A DNA stretch of 64,000 nt from Nymphaea colorata (GCF_008831285.2 NC_045138.2:35641115-35705114); one strand, 5' to 3'. Positions 24,301 to 36,897 are shown, numbered from the stretch's first letter. The notes: generated by a model from the letters alone, not told the origin. Made by a program: numbers and translations.

Positions 24301-24740
24301 AGGTTTGAATTGTGATTCATCGGTTTTGGGTACATTAATTTCCTCTCTAACATTTTGGTTCTGCAGGTCTTCCTGGGTGCTGAAAGTTTAGGTCGCAGTG
24401 GATCTGCATTTTTTATGGAATTGTGATGTGGGTTTTGGGGTTCGAGATTTTCGTTCTTCGTGATGCTCTGAATGAGGATGGTGGTCCGAGAAGTGGGCTC
24501 TAGCGGTATCTGCTCGTGTCCTTTGATTAGGGTTTTTTTTAGGTGCAATTGCTCTCTCTTGATGGGATCGAGGACGATTAAGGTCATGGTTGTTTTCAAT
24601 TGTGCTAGTCAGGTCAGATTCGAGTGAAGAGCATTAGAATTATCGTTCCTGAGTATGTTGGATGTTTCGATTTGAGAGTTTGAGCATTTCTTTCTGTTTT
24701 CTGAGCATTTCTTTCTGTTTTCTTGACTTCTCCATTACTT

Positions 24741-24981
24741 ATGGAGGATCAGACGGATGAAGATTTCTTTGACAAGCCTGTGGATGACGAGCTCCTGCAG
24801 CTGAGTTACACGAGTGTAATGATTCTGATGGGATCAACGATGGGCCCCCTGCTGACACTTCTCTAGCGAACCTTTTTTTGAGTGAATCGGAGAACCATTC
24901 AGAAGTTCAGGTGGACGTCGCTGTTGCCGGAAAGTTTCTGCATGCTCATGCAGGCAGGAAGCTTGTCCTCTCTGCTGCACG
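24741..24981 (+). pseudogene. SEC16/MAIGO5-like N-terminal fragment, frameshifted, copy 1
   Basis: The ATG opens MEDQTDEDFFDK, the characteristic start of plant SEC16 (MAG5), a COPII scaffold at ER exit sites. After about 20 codons the frame is lost. A one-frame shift near 24810 restores NDSDGINDGPPADTSLANLF, resembling the acidic SEC16 segment that follows, and the stretch ends at a donor-like CACG|GTAATT. A full SEC16 has over 1000 residues, and nothing else recognisable as SEC16 follows. The frameshift is identical in copy 2, so it predates the duplication and is not a read error. A leader intron and 21-bp tandem pair (24681-24722) precede it. Confidence 0.55.
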
Positions 24982-26099
24982 GTAATTTTGTTCGTTCAGT
25001 CTGATCCTGTTAACTTGGCAACTCATTATCTTTTTCTTTTCTTTTTCCGTTTTTTTTTCTCTTTCACTGTCTATGTGGTCATTCGTTGGTTGAAGCACTT
25101 CTGGAGTCATGGATGGATGCATTTAAATTTCTTGGTCTGTAATGTGGTGAGGAATTAATGGATCTGACAAGAGGTGTGTTTCTGCATCTTGGGAGGAAGA
25201 GTGCAGAAGGGATGTGGAGAAATGGAATAATGGTCAGGCTACTATGTATGAGGCCAATTTTTGATGTCTAACTTACCGTGTAGGAGGCCTGTCTTTGCAA
25301 CTAATATTTTGATTCTGGAATTATATGCTTATTATTAAATCAAAATTCTGAAATTATGATTCTATCCTAAGGGGTAGAATTATAATTCCGGGTTTTGTTT
25401 ATGTTTGAGAAGTAACTCATGCATTTTATTTGTTCTTTAGTTATAATTTGATAGCCGTATTTTTTTTATTGAAATTTCAATTTTATTATTATGTTTCACA
25501 ACTCATAATGCAATTATTGGTTCCTTTTTTTCTTTTTGGACTCTTTAATGCGTCTAGTCCTCCTCCTAGTTGTGGGACTACAAATTAAACTTTTGAAGAG
25601 AGAGCAATTCGTAATATTTTTAGTGCCGTACAACAGGCACTGGGGTTTAAAATGTTAGAGGGATATTGATTTTAAAATGAAAGAGAATTTGATTAGTAAG
25701 AGGAATTTTTATAGCCCACAACGGATGACCAGAGTAGCCTCTCAAGATGAAACGTAGAAGACATCTGTTTTTTTGGGTCTGGTATTCTTGTATATTCAAA
25801 CTGTGATGATGGCATTGTTGGCGCTTCACAAAGCTACGGACCAGGGATTTAAAAGCACTTGTTTAGTCAAAGTAAGTTCAATAAATTCATTAACCTCTAT
25901 GATTTTTAAGCTACATTTACTAACTTTAATAACTTTCAATAAATTCAAACTTCACCGATTTTATCTAATTCTACCATGCGGCTGAGAAAAGAAGTATACT
26001 ATGAAATGGAAAAATGAAAAAAAAGATACAGACGTTAATTGGGAGACAGGCGTAGGTAGGCGCACTTGAGGTGCACATCTCGGCCGTTGAGGTGTGCGT
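24982..26099. other. Flank of the CACTA end, also present a third time at 38606-39306
   Basis: AT-rich non-coding DNA. From 25390 to 26104 it is matched both in block 2 and in the extra piece at 38606-39311. The small ORFs at 25647-25829 and 25773-25985 recur three times only because the DNA does. Confidence 0.75.
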
Positions 26100-26360
26100 C
26101 ACTAGAACTAGTACATACATGCGGGTGTGCGAAAGGGTAACGGAACGTATAGCGGTGGCAGGGATCACCGTTATAGATTTATAGCGGTGAAACTTGTGGC
26201 GGTGGCTAGATTCACCGGTATAAGAGGCTTTTAGCGGCGGCGCATAGCCCCGCTATAAGTGTATAGGCGGCGAAACGAGTCCCCGTTATAGTTCTACAGC
26301 GGTACTGTTTCTCACCGGTATAGTCTTATACCGGTTGTTTTCATCCCCGCTATACGTTAT
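26100..26360 (+). mobile_element. CACTA (En/Spm-type) transposon left end with subterminal array, copy 1
   Basis: It begins with CACTAGAAC at 26100. From about 26148 to 26356 it has roughly a dozen 10-bp motifs in alternating orientation (TATAGCGGTG or TTAGCGGCGG, and CACCGTTATA or CCCCGCTATA). Alternating subterminal repeats that bind transposase are the hallmark of plant CACTA elements. No transposase ORF and no matching right terminus (TAGTG) were found, so this is an element end or a deletion derivative. Confidence 0.68.
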
Positions 26361-27388
26361 CATTAAAGAAACACAAACAAAATTTACGTCCCTCAAGAGT
26401 ACATATTAATCTCATCCTCCCACTAATGCTGGTTATTTGCATCTGCAAGTTCCTTTTTTAGTTTTTAGAAATTGGAGAACATTTATTTTAAGAATGTACT
26501 TGTTTTTATATGTGCATACTAAAGGAATGAAACTCACTAACTTAGTTGTCCTGCCTAAGCTAACTCATGTGTGTGTAACATAACACCCTCTATGTGGGAA
26601 GCAGACTAAACTACTCTTATGTTGATAATATTCAGAACAAAATATTTGGCTTAAAAACGAAACTCCATTCCCTAGCACCAGTGGTCTTGGTACGTATCTT
26701 TTTGGATATGAATCATAGTACAGATGGATCGAGATATGCCAAACCAGGCATTTGAGTTATACAGTGTCTGAAACATCAAAATATGTTGATTTTTTTTTTA
26801 AAAAAAAAATTGGCCTTCGAACATTTTTTTTATTTCTAAAACTAATAACACAACGTGTGTTGTAAAATATGTAGGATTTTGTATGGTTCTTCGTTATGTG
26901 GCGTATGATTGTGCTACAAAAGTCTTCTGTTAAGTATTAGTTCGTGTCTGCGCGTTCAAACTTTTTTTTTCCGTTTTGGGTTATGACTTTCCACCAACAT
27001 CCGAAAGGAAGGATAACAACAGTCCAGTTGTCTACCTTATTCATACACATAGAAAGCATTGAAGCAAATGTAATTCAAAAACGGAAAGCCTGCGAAACAT
27101 TCTCCATCGAGCGGTCTCTCGTTAATAAAAAGAATTGATAATACCGTTTCACCCTCTTTCCTTTTTTGTGCTTCTCCCCTTTTCCATCTTCCTTTTTCTT
27201 CCTTTTTCTGCTACTCCCCCTTTCCCTCTTCCGCTTTCTTCCCTTTTCCCTCTTCTGCTTTCTCCCTTTTTCTGCTTCTCCCCTTTTCCCTCTTCCTCTT
27301 TCTACCGCCGGTGGATCGGTCGGCGTCGTTCAGATCCTCGGATGCACCTTCGGCCCTTTCTGTTTTTTCTCTCTCTCTCTCCTGCCAG
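26361..27388 (+). other. AT-rich interior followed by pyrimidine-rich leader, copy 1
   Basis: 26361-27130 is non-coding, possibly transposon interior. 27135-27388 is a strongly pyrimidine-biased stretch of CTTTTTCC/CTTCCCC repeats ending in CTCTCTCCTGCCAG, like a leader with a splice acceptor. The 99-141 aa ORFs here are low-complexity translations. Confidence 0.45.
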
Positions 27389-27561
27389 TCCGTTGTGGAG
27401 TCGGTCGGCAACCATTGGAACTCGGTCTCCAGCGGTGGCTCCGTGGTCTTTCAGGAGGCAAATAATCCGGATTCAGATGGTGTGCTCATGGATTCATCCT
27501 TGCAGCCTGCCGGCTTCGGCCTCTCGCCGTCTATGGCACCGGACTGGGGCCACGCTTTAAT
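27389..27561 (+). other. Unassigned exon-like segment, copy 1
   Basis: Bounded by an acceptor (CTGCCAG) and a strong donor (TTTAAT|GTGAGT), 173 nt with an open frame of 57 codons (SVVESVGNHWNSVSS ... MAPDWGHAL). Codon use and higher GC suggest real coding sequence. It may be a further SEC16-like piece or the N-terminal exon of another protein such as a transcription factor. I cannot assign it and found no continuing exon downstream. Confidence 0.4.
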
Positions 27562-30085
27562 GTGAGTGTTCGCATCAGCGGAACCATGATTTTCTGTTGT
27601 CTGACTCCTGGTTCGTATTTGAATTTTAATGTTCAATTTCATCGTTTTATTTGTCCACGTTCAGTTTAGTTTCCAATGGGCGATGATCAGAGATTATTAT
27701 GGTTATTCATAATCTGATGTCATTAGTCGATGATAATTGCAGAGTCATGGGAAAAATCAGCTGTTCATGAGTTTACTAATTTTATTATCTACTCTAATTG
27801 TGCACAATGGGTGGTTGCATTATTTTTAGATAAATTTTGCGGTTTCACAGGCATATGTAGCTTGAATCTTTGTAGTTCCTAATTATTGTATAGAATTTTG
27901 ATTTATGATTGCTGTTTTAATTGAAAAAGAACAAGAAAAAATTGCTGTGAGGAACAGGCTGTTTTCGATCATTTTCTTATTTTTATGTCATTGATATAGC
28001 TGTCTAGAGGCAGGACCCGTAGATGGATTTGTATAGCTTAACCACATGAAAAATCGATAGTTTTTCTCATCATCCTATGACTTTGGACCTTCAGCAACGG
28101 TTAATTGATCATGAGATTTGTATGGTGTCTGTAATCTCAAGGCTTCTTTACTTCACCTTTTAGTTTGCGGGTAAGTACTAAAAAGTAAAACTACTAAATT
28201 GCATCAGGGCTTGTCCTGAATTTAGGGGTTGCGAGGAAGCCAGAAGTCAGCCCGAATTTCGACCTTCAGTTTCAGGAATAGATTGAATAGAAAATCTTAG
28301 AAAATTGTCATTGTTGTTTGATTGAATTTTCAGAACTATCCTTAAAACTTTGGACAAGATGAATGCTCGGTGATATCCTCTAATTAAAAAACAGCTTAAT
28401 CTTGAACATCAGAGATGAATATGTTCTCTTCCTACTTTCTCCTTACGTTTATCTTGCTCTATTGTGATATAATAAGCTGGCTCAGCAAACACTAGTGAGG
28501 GGATTTAGGTGATATTGCCTTCCAAGAGGGGATTTAAGATCTCTGGTCATTTAGAGCATATAATCAGAAATACGTGAGGCTAGAGAGTGTAGGCGTATAA
28601 TCAACTAAGGAACGAGCTGATATTCGTACATTCGTTTGACTGATTGCAGTAGATGAAATGCAATAAAGGTGTCTAAGTTGGTGCAATGCGGTTCTTAGAT
28701 TAAAAAATTTGTGCTTGCTGGTTGTCATCTAGCATTCTCACTTTTGAGCAACATTGAAATTGCAGGAAGGAGGAGCCTCTATGAAACCAGTGAGGACAAC
28801 TTCTTTTCAGCAGTCATGCCAAACTTCAGCATGTCTCAGTAATTTTCTTTCTCTTATACCTGATTGTTTAAGAATACTTATCGACACTCCCACCCAAATG
28901 ACAGGCTGAAAAATGATTTTCCATTTTCAGAACCTATTGTCAAACATGCGTTTGCTTTTTTATTATTACAGTCACTATTTTCTTCTTGTGTTTTTGTCGT
29001 TGTCTTCTCTATGCAAAATTTGGTCATGATATGAGGAATTTTTTTAGGGGTGAAAATATTTTGAGCAATCTTGCAACTCGTGCTTGTGGTTGGTGCTCAC
29101 TTTTATTTTGGTGGACTATTCTTTAGCATTGTCACACCCTCACTTCTAAGGGCTCTTTTCTTTCCAAACTTACAGTTGCTTTTGAAGTATATGTTCCTAC
29201 CTTGCTGTTATCTTTTTTTGTCAACTGATTAGGCCAACTACTCCAAAGCTTACTTTTGGGGAAAAAAAACCTTTTCGTTCCAACTATTTGTGGAACCCTT
29301 GTTCACTAAGAAGCCCATATGTACCAAGGACTTGTAGCCTCTAGGCTTTTCCTTTTTTGTAGAGGACCTTATAGGAGAGTGTGATGGAGCCTACTCTTTT
29401 ACATCCCTCCAAAACCCATTACACGGGTCACTCCAGTTTCACAAACACCCTATCTATGGGGAAAAGAGAGACTCCTTATCTGGACAATGTATCATTTGAT
29501 GTCGGCAGTTTTCCAAAAGTTTTTAGCCCTATATTTGTTCAAAAGGACTTTCGTGCACAATGGTATACCTTCTTTTTTTCTTAAGTATTTTTTTAAGGAG
29601 AAGGATGAAGTTTGAAGCTTTTGTTGTCAGTCAACGAGAGGTAAAACTGGAAAGATCCTCGATATGAGCAGTGTGGGAGAATCTGATGACACTGAGGAAG
29701 TCAAAGATTAGAAAAAGCTATTAGCCTTAGCAATCAAACATCTGCAAGGGTTTAGCAGGAGAATGCTATGAGAATGAAGCCCTAGCGTCCTGTAAAATCT
29801 TGGCAGGTAGCAAAATGAGAGTTGAGGGTGAGCTCGGGGCAAGTGTAGTCGTTCCTCTGGGTCAATACGTGAGAGTACTGAGAAGGCGCATAGCTGATTT
29901 GCGTCTCTCTTGCGAAATCATGTGACCTATGAACTTTTGTCTAGTCGTGGCCTGAAGCCTTCTGAACTCGAGCAAGTAAGTCCGAGGGGTGTTCTACACC
30001 TGGTACCCTAAGGCCAACTGGTCTGGGAGCTGCCGGCCCAAAGCTCGCTACACGGGTTCAGTAGAAAGCCCAATAGGCACGATAT
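27562..30085. other. Intergenic DNA at the right part of block 1
   Basis: No gene is supported. 29640-30085 is GC-richer and repeat-like, but lacks a recognisable LTR, primer-binding site or coding domain. The 67-aa ORF at 29381 has no family features. Confidence 0.4.
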
Positions 30086-33000
30086 TGCACAAGACAAAAC
30101 TACACAACCACCAAAATGGTGGAGCTTCGTAGTAGCCTTTGGGGTGGTGAGGTATTTCCCTCAAAGGTGAAGGGTGGCTCAGTTAGAAAAAGAAAAAGAA
30201 AAAGAAAAAGAGCAAAATCAAAAGAAAAATCTAAAATCAAAAGCAGAAAGAAAAAAAAAAAAGTGCCTGCCAAGAGATGAAAGACATGAAGGCCGAACTC
30301 TGAAGTATTGAATGAAAAAATCTTTTTCAGATGGATGATTCTAGGCTAATATTTGTTCCTCTTCTATGACTTTCTATGAAATTGAGGACGATTCCTCTAT
30401 GCTCATGTTTTGGAAATGGAAAGAAATCCCTTGAAGAGACTGGACAACATTGGTGCGAGATGAATCCAGACACTTAATGAATACTTCTGGTAAATGAAGG
30501 CCATATCTCCTGCACACTACGAGCACTCAAAGCCTATAGGGCAAAGAATTGAAAATTTTTTGAGCTATTTTAAAGACAAATCTTTGCAAAGGAAAACTTG
30601 ACATCTTTTGCTACATTTGTGGCTCCTGGTTATTGGAGAAATCTAGTTCCCTTAGGACTTGATGGATGCAGCCCTTTCATTTCCTTCTATGCTAGTCCAT
30701 TCACAGAATGGATGAAACATCTCAAAATTAGTCTACTCATGCTAAGTGTGATGTCTTCCCCCGCTGTTCCCTAGATTTACCTCTTGCGCTTTCCCTCTAA
30801 ATTTGATCTCCAACTCTATTTTCAGCTAAGCTTCAACTTCTTCCCTCCTGCTGTATGTTGGAATCCCAGCCATGGAGTTGTCCCCTTAGGTCCTGTTTTT
30901 AGTGTCGCCCATCTTTAAACCCTAATTTTACTAGTTGTTTTCTAAACTAGGTTAACTCATGTTTTAATCTTATTTAAAATCTAGCCTTCGGCCTTTGTTT
31001 TCAAATTTCATGCGTCATGTAGATCTGGCCATCTAGGCTCCACGCATGCATGGATCCAATAATGTAAAGGTTTTTAAAGTATATTTTACATATTCTTAAA
31101 ACACTAAGGTGGGTTTGTGGTACTTGCCAGGTCTTGTGATCTATTTTGTTATATAAGGTTAATAACTACATATGGTGTTGTTTGATGAATTTGTGGAGAT
31201 TGATGAATTTGTTTAAGTGCTACTTGAGCATTTAGTGAAACAGCAGAGCACTCGCTGTCTTTTTTGTGCATGTACTTTGCAAAAATATACTTCTCAGTCT
31301 TATGAAGCAACAAGGCCCAAGTATCATGTACAACTAAAGCTGTTATGCACATTTAGTTGCTTTTCAACTCGCATCGGTTACTTCTTTCATTTTGTTTTCA
31401 GGATTGTTTTTCCTGCCATGAAGTTTCATCAAATCTTGGAATATCAATTATTTATTCTTCAAGATAGCGGAAAATGTAGCATGAAGTCCTTGAGTTGGTT
31501 GGAATTTTTCTAAACATGGTTGTTGTATTTCATCCGTTGATTGTTCATAATAGCAGTTATGAGTCACGTGTTTCCTCATTTTTTACTTTTAACATCTAAA
31601 AGTGGTGAGATCTTTTTTGCAAATGCCACAGGGTATCATAAGTCATCATCGTTCTTCAGTTTCGTTTTTAATTTGTCTCTATTTTTCCTTAAGATCGAAT
31701 GGCACTACTCTATTTTATTGTCTTAAATTTTCCACTCTCATTGCATGGCCTTGTGAGGTGCCTGCTTTAAGTGGAATAACAAGTTCTTCTTCAATACGAG
31801 AAGCTCAAAACGGAGTTACCATTCCAATGAATCTTTAGTTGCAGGCAATGTGATTTTTTAGTGGCTTGAACTTGACATTTGAAATAGGTGGCATTCTTGT
31901 CTTGAGGGCTGAAGGTCGTGGGAGGGCCTCATGTACCTGCCATATTCCATTGCTGTTGAAAGCTATGAATTTGGGCCTATAGGTGATTGTGATTAGTATT
32001 TTCAATTTAGGTTATCATGTATCTTTTAGGGACCTAGTATGAGGGAGCTAACCAAAAGACCTCTGAAACATTCTGATTGAATCTCCACAAATTGAAAGCA
32101 CGTTCCTTTTCACAATCTAGTTTTTAACTAAAGAGGCACAAACGTGTTCAAATTTTTTGAATGGATCCTGGATAATTGAACAAACACAGGTCCTTATGCT
32201 GCTGTAAAACTGTGGGTGCTAACTAAACAAAATGCTGGTTTCTTTGGCAATATTTTCTGTAGATTCTGTATTATAAATTTTTGCTGCACAACTTATTGTT
32301 GGAAAGTGTCAATGTCCAAGGATGTCATGCACGATCTACTGTCAACACCATCTATTTCTACTAGCACACCTGACATAGAAATTTCAAGTCTTGTGGAGTG
32401 TTGTAGCACCATTCAGAAAGCAGAAGTGTATAAGATGTAAGTGCTTAAGATATCTCATGGATCTTGCCTTTCTCATGTCTTCTGCACACTAATTGTTGGT
32501 TAACCAAGTTATTGCTGCTAACGTAAAATTCTCATTTTGTTGTTTCCACTTTCTTTTACAAATCCATTGCATTTATTTGATATCCTTAGTGTCATTTCTT
32601 GTACTTTGAGCTCCCATGCTGGTCCTAATGTCCCTTCTTGTACTTTGAGCTATCATGTTGGTCCCGTTGTCGCCTACTGTACCTGGAAAGAGGAGAGTAC
32701 CACTTCCACCTTTTATGGCAGGAGTAAGAAAGTTACTCTGAAAATAACTCCATGAGGACTGCATTTTTAGCCAAATTCTCTCTTTCTTTCTTGTTACATC
32801 TCTTCTCTATCCAGGTAAAGAAAATATCTGTACAAACTTCAAATTGTCTGAGATAAGCCTATGATGCTGATCCAAATTCTGCCCATAGCTGCAGTTTGCA
32901 CTTTACACTCTAAAAGTCTATGAAACTAGGACTGCTACTAGTGTGAACAAGCGGATCTCAAGGAAGTGCACATCCATTTTAAACATTGCATTTAGTTCCC

Positions 33001-33235
33001 CTTTTGCTGATTTAGTTTCACAATAGGATCAATAGAATGCCTTTTCTCCTTGATATGCTAGGTCCTCTCAATGTACTTTTTTGGTTGTTCACTTGAATGT
33101 TGAAAAACGAGGCCATTACTGTGCTCATATGAAATTCTCAAAATTTTGGAAATTTTTGAACTTCGGTGGTGGGTTAAGGTAGCATGTTGATAATTGTTTC
33201 TAGATTTGTGTATCATTCTTTAGGTAAACAGTGGC
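30086..33235. other. Region between the blocks with exon-like fragments of an unknown gene
   Basis: No complete gene could be built. A purine repeat (AAAAAG)n lies at 30187-30210. Coding-looking segments occur at 31217-31370 (plus) and 32309-32438 (plus, starting MSKDVMHDLL and ending at a donor-like ATGTAAGTG). A 13-aa tandem repeat unit is encoded at 32590-32690. I recognise no family; they may be exons or remnants of one gene that continues into the duplicated segment at 33236. Confidence 0.35.
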
Positions 33236-34765
33236 TCGCCTATTAATATTGTTTTTATCTTCAGTGTTCTCCCTAATTTAAAATTCAAATGTATTAGTAA
33301 CGCTCGTTGTATCTGGTTTTCTTGATGTATCAAACTCATAAACTGATTTTGTAATCAACCATTCTCTCATAAGTCTCCTTTTTGCTAGGTTGAATTTCCT
33401 ATTCAGGATGCTGTTAAATTATACTCAGAGAAACTAAAATTGATCAGCCTTGGTGAATCTCTCATTCTTTTGGCTTTATTTTCAAATTTTGTGTTTGTTG
33501 GTAGCATGTCAGGCTTGGCCAGGTGACTTGTATGCTTGCTCTGCCGAAGGCATGCTTGAGTTTAGCTCTTCAAACTCCGGTGAAGTTTTATTGCTTTCAA
33601 TAATTAAAGGAAAAGGAAAAATGCCAATATTGCTAATACGAAGTCTTGCATGTCTCATCTAGATTTTGGCTGGTGTCCTAATTATCTAAATGCCCTGGCT
33701 GTGGTGAAGTCCAGATGAAGAAGCATGGTGATCCAGACGTCAATTACCATACCTAGAGCTATGGATTGTTTTTAGTTAGGGGCATATGTATTGTTCACAT
33801 TTTTTGAATGCCAAATGCCCTTTGATTTATTGGTTATATTTTGGTCATATTTAAGGATATGCTCACATTTGTTGTTAAAAGGGCTCGTCTTTCTTTCTGG
33901 CACAAGTTTGAACGAAAATCGAAGCCTGGATCTTCCTAGGAGCAGTGACGAAACCCTTTACAGTGCACACCTATAAAATCTGCTTGTGCAAGAAACGACA
34001 TCCATGGAGCTTCAAATGTGGTGTTATGCTGGATAGCCAAGGCCCACTCCCGTTTCCACTGTAACAACCGCCCTGGGTCTAAACGTTGCTGGGCTTTGCT
34101 AAGTGATACAACTAAAAACAGGCCAAAAGCAAACAACAAATTAAGTTAAATAATTGATCTGCTTATGAAATTAAAATTACATACTTCAATGTCTAAAGCT
34201 TTGAGGGCAAAAAAGAAAGAGCCTGAGGTTACTGCTGTTGAAGTTGTTTTCTTGTGTAGAAAGGGAAAAAAAAATCAGCCTATATGTGGCGGTGGATGGG
34301 CATGATAAGAAACATTGCATTTTCTATCCTTCATCGCCAACGAATTCCTATATTCATCGATAGCCCCTCCATGTGAGTGTCATTGAAGTTAGAACTCTAG
34401 TTACTTTTCTTGTGAATATCTTGTGGATAATAAAAATTAAATATTTGAATCAGTATATTTCCAGTTCACACACAACCACACGTGCAGTCATGCACGTTGC
34501 TCTAATTATCTTCTCCAATGCTTCTTTCCAAGACTTCAAATGAGGAGAGGTTTCAGGATGCCAGGTTTTTTGCATGCTTTCTACTTCTTCATGAACTTAA
34601 AAAAATTGCTTTTTGCAGGGAGTTGAGCGTTATTGATCATCTTGAGGAGGTCTTATCATTTATTAGTTTATCATTGACCAGCCATCCTGAAGTCAGCCGA
34701 TCCCCTCCTGGGATTGCACCTTTTTCAGGTAAATATTCTATCCAAAACAGATACATATTGGATAA
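33236..34765 (+). repeat. Diverged tandem duplication, unit A
   Basis: Matches 35589-37669 with roughly 5-10% divergence by eye. Shared parts include TCGCCTATTAATATTG at the left end, an open segment near 33506-33640 (GDLYACSAEGMLEF) and an exon-like segment near 34620-34730 (DHLEEVLSF). Unit A lacks two stretches of unit B (about 446 and 413 bp) and has 288 bp that B lacks (34173-34460). It is older than the block duplication. Confidence 0.85.
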
Positions 34766-35588
34766 TACTCACTTGTGTGGTTTCCACTTCTGAGTTCAGT
34801 TATTATAGGACTTAATGGACATGTATGTGCTTGTCGTGTAACTATTGTCTTTTTGCTGCTTGGGACTAATAATGCTCATCTTACTGTACTTCCCACTCGT
34901 TTTTCTTCATTTAATTTGAATGAAAAGCATGGTAATGCTATAAATCAATTATTTGATGCTACATAAGAGTCTGTACGTAAACACATCATATGTAGTAAAC
35001 TAATTATTAGGTATTTGATGCCAAATAAAAGCAAAAACCTTCAACACTTCAAGACAGAAAACAAAAAGCAACAACTGAATCAAATAAGCCCCCGATGCAA
35101 ACTGCTGGGAGAGTCAGCAACAAAAAATGAAAAGCAAAGAAAAAAAAAAGATTAAAACAACAAAGCAAAAAGAGGAGGAGGGACAACATAGGCTGGATGA
35201 GAGAAGTATAATGCAGGTTGCAAGTGGATTCGCTACAATCCAATATTGTTGTCACGCCATAGAATAGGAGGTGTGGATGACAAAACCCCATGATCTTTGA
35301 GATGTGATTCCAACAGTTGTTGCACAGTCTTCGTCTTCTTGTTTCTTCTCTCTCCAAAATAAGCGAATAAAGGGGAAGAAGAAAAAGAAGAGGAGGAGGA
35401 AATATACTCCCCCTCACGTAAAAACCAATTAGTAATGCTTTCTATGGTGATACTTGTGCTTTCTTAATGCACCAAATGGTCCTCACTGCTGGTGTTAATA
35501 ATTTTGATTTGTTGCTTGTGGTTTTAAATTTAAGGCACATTTGCAACATGGAAATCTTGTGTCCAATGCTTTCATATCTGCATTTGTA
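34766..35588. other. Spacer between the two diverged tandem units
   Basis: No gene is seen. A purine-rich stretch occurs at 35130-35180 and another at 35370-35402. The 122-aa minus-strand ORF is mostly the translation of these low-complexity tracts. Confidence 0.45.
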
Positions 35589-36262
35589 TCGCCTATTAAT
35601 ATTGTCTTATCTTCCGGTGTTCTCCGAAATTTAAAATTCAAATGTATTAGTAATGCTCTTTGTATCTGGTTTCCGTGATGTATCAACTATCAAGTATCAA
35701 CTCAGAAACTGATTTTGTAATCGACATTCCTCTCATAAGTCTCCTTTTGCTAGGTTGAATTTCTTATTGGGGATGCTGTTAAATTATACTCAGAGAATCT
35801 AAAATTGATCAGCCTAGGTGAATCTCTCATTCTTTTGGCTTTATTTTCAAATTTTGTGTTCATAGGTAGCATGCTCTGAATACATAGTAGTGTTCAGGCT
35901 TGGCCATGTGACTTATATGCTTGCTCTGCCGAAGGCATGCTTGAATTTAGCTCATCAAACTCCGGTGAAGTTTTCTTGCTTTCAATAATTAAAGGAAAAG
36001 GAAAATATTCCAATATTTCTAATCTAGCATGTCTCGTCTAGATTTTGGCTAGTGTCCTAATTATCTAAATGCCCCTCATATTCTATCTCAGGGTGATGTA
36101 CTTTGAATCTGTCCATGTAATTTTTTAACTCATCTGATCAACCGATGCCAATCAGAACCAGCTTATTGAATTGCGAACAACAGAGATCCAGTGTTAACTT
36201 CTTGATAAGGTTAATTTCTTCTCCAGTTTCTTTGCAGATATAAATAATTATGTTTCTTGCCA

Positions 36263-36457
36263 TTCTTAATCTCGTTGATTTTTTTTTCTTATTAAAGTAA
36301 CCTGTTTCTTTCTGTTCTATTTTAAATTCTTCATTCATTTTCTTTCCCCCACCTGTGTCATTCTTAATCTCGTTGATTTTTTTTTCTTATTAAAGTGACT
36401 TGTTTCTTTCTGGTCTATTTTAAATTCTTCATTCATTTTCTTTCCCCCTCCTGTGGC
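36263..36457. repeat. 97-bp tandem duplication within unit B
   Basis: Two adjacent ~97-bp units (starting 36263 and 36360) share CATTCTTAATCTCGTTGATT and TTTTAAATTCTTCATTCATT and differ at a handful of positions. The second unit leads directly into the exon-like segment at 36457. Confidence 0.9.
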
Positions 36458-36796
36458 GGGTTGCTGCTGATTTGCTTCGGGAGCACATCAGGAAACTTAT
36501 TGAAGAAAAAGTTGCAGCTGCGCTGGCTGTGGTGAAGTCCAGATGAAGAAGCAAGTAGGTTCATTGTGCTTGCTGCATGTAACTTAGTTCCTTAGTATAT
36601 GAAGGCACCCTTTATTATTCCACATGGCATATGTGCATAACTGCATATGTGAATCTGATAGCTGTTCCAGCTTGTATGGATGAGTACATGCCGAGATTAT
36701 TGTTTATTGCATAGTGTTCATGCTTATTATATAAATCTTTTTCTGCTTTCATAAATAATAGGAAGGAGGTCCAAAACTTTGCATCTCTTAAGAAGA

Positions 36797-36897
36797 AAGA
36801 AGATGGCAGCAGTTGATAGCTAGGCATAATTCATGTGTCTTTATGATGAAGATGGCAGCAGTTGATAGCTAGACATAATTCATGTGTCTTTCTGATG
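36797..36897. repeat. ~50-bp tandem duplication
   Basis: GATGGCAGCAGTTGATAGCT plus CATAATTCATGTGTCTTT occurs twice in direct succession with one or two differences. Confidence 0.9.

Noticed and set aside
27135-27560. 141-aa and 99-aa plus-strand ORFs
   Set aside because: Mostly translation of a pyrimidine-rich low-complexity tract (PFSLFPL-type repeats).
29640-30300. LTR retrotransposon internal region
   Set aside because: GC shift and repeat-like feel, but no terminal repeats, primer-binding site or gag/pol motifs.
33936-34139. Minus-strand 67-aa ORF conserved at 37128-37331
   Set aside because: About 82% identical pair, but the similarity is what the underlying DNA duplication gives; no start context, splice signals or known domain. 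Kept only as part of the tandem-duplication finding.
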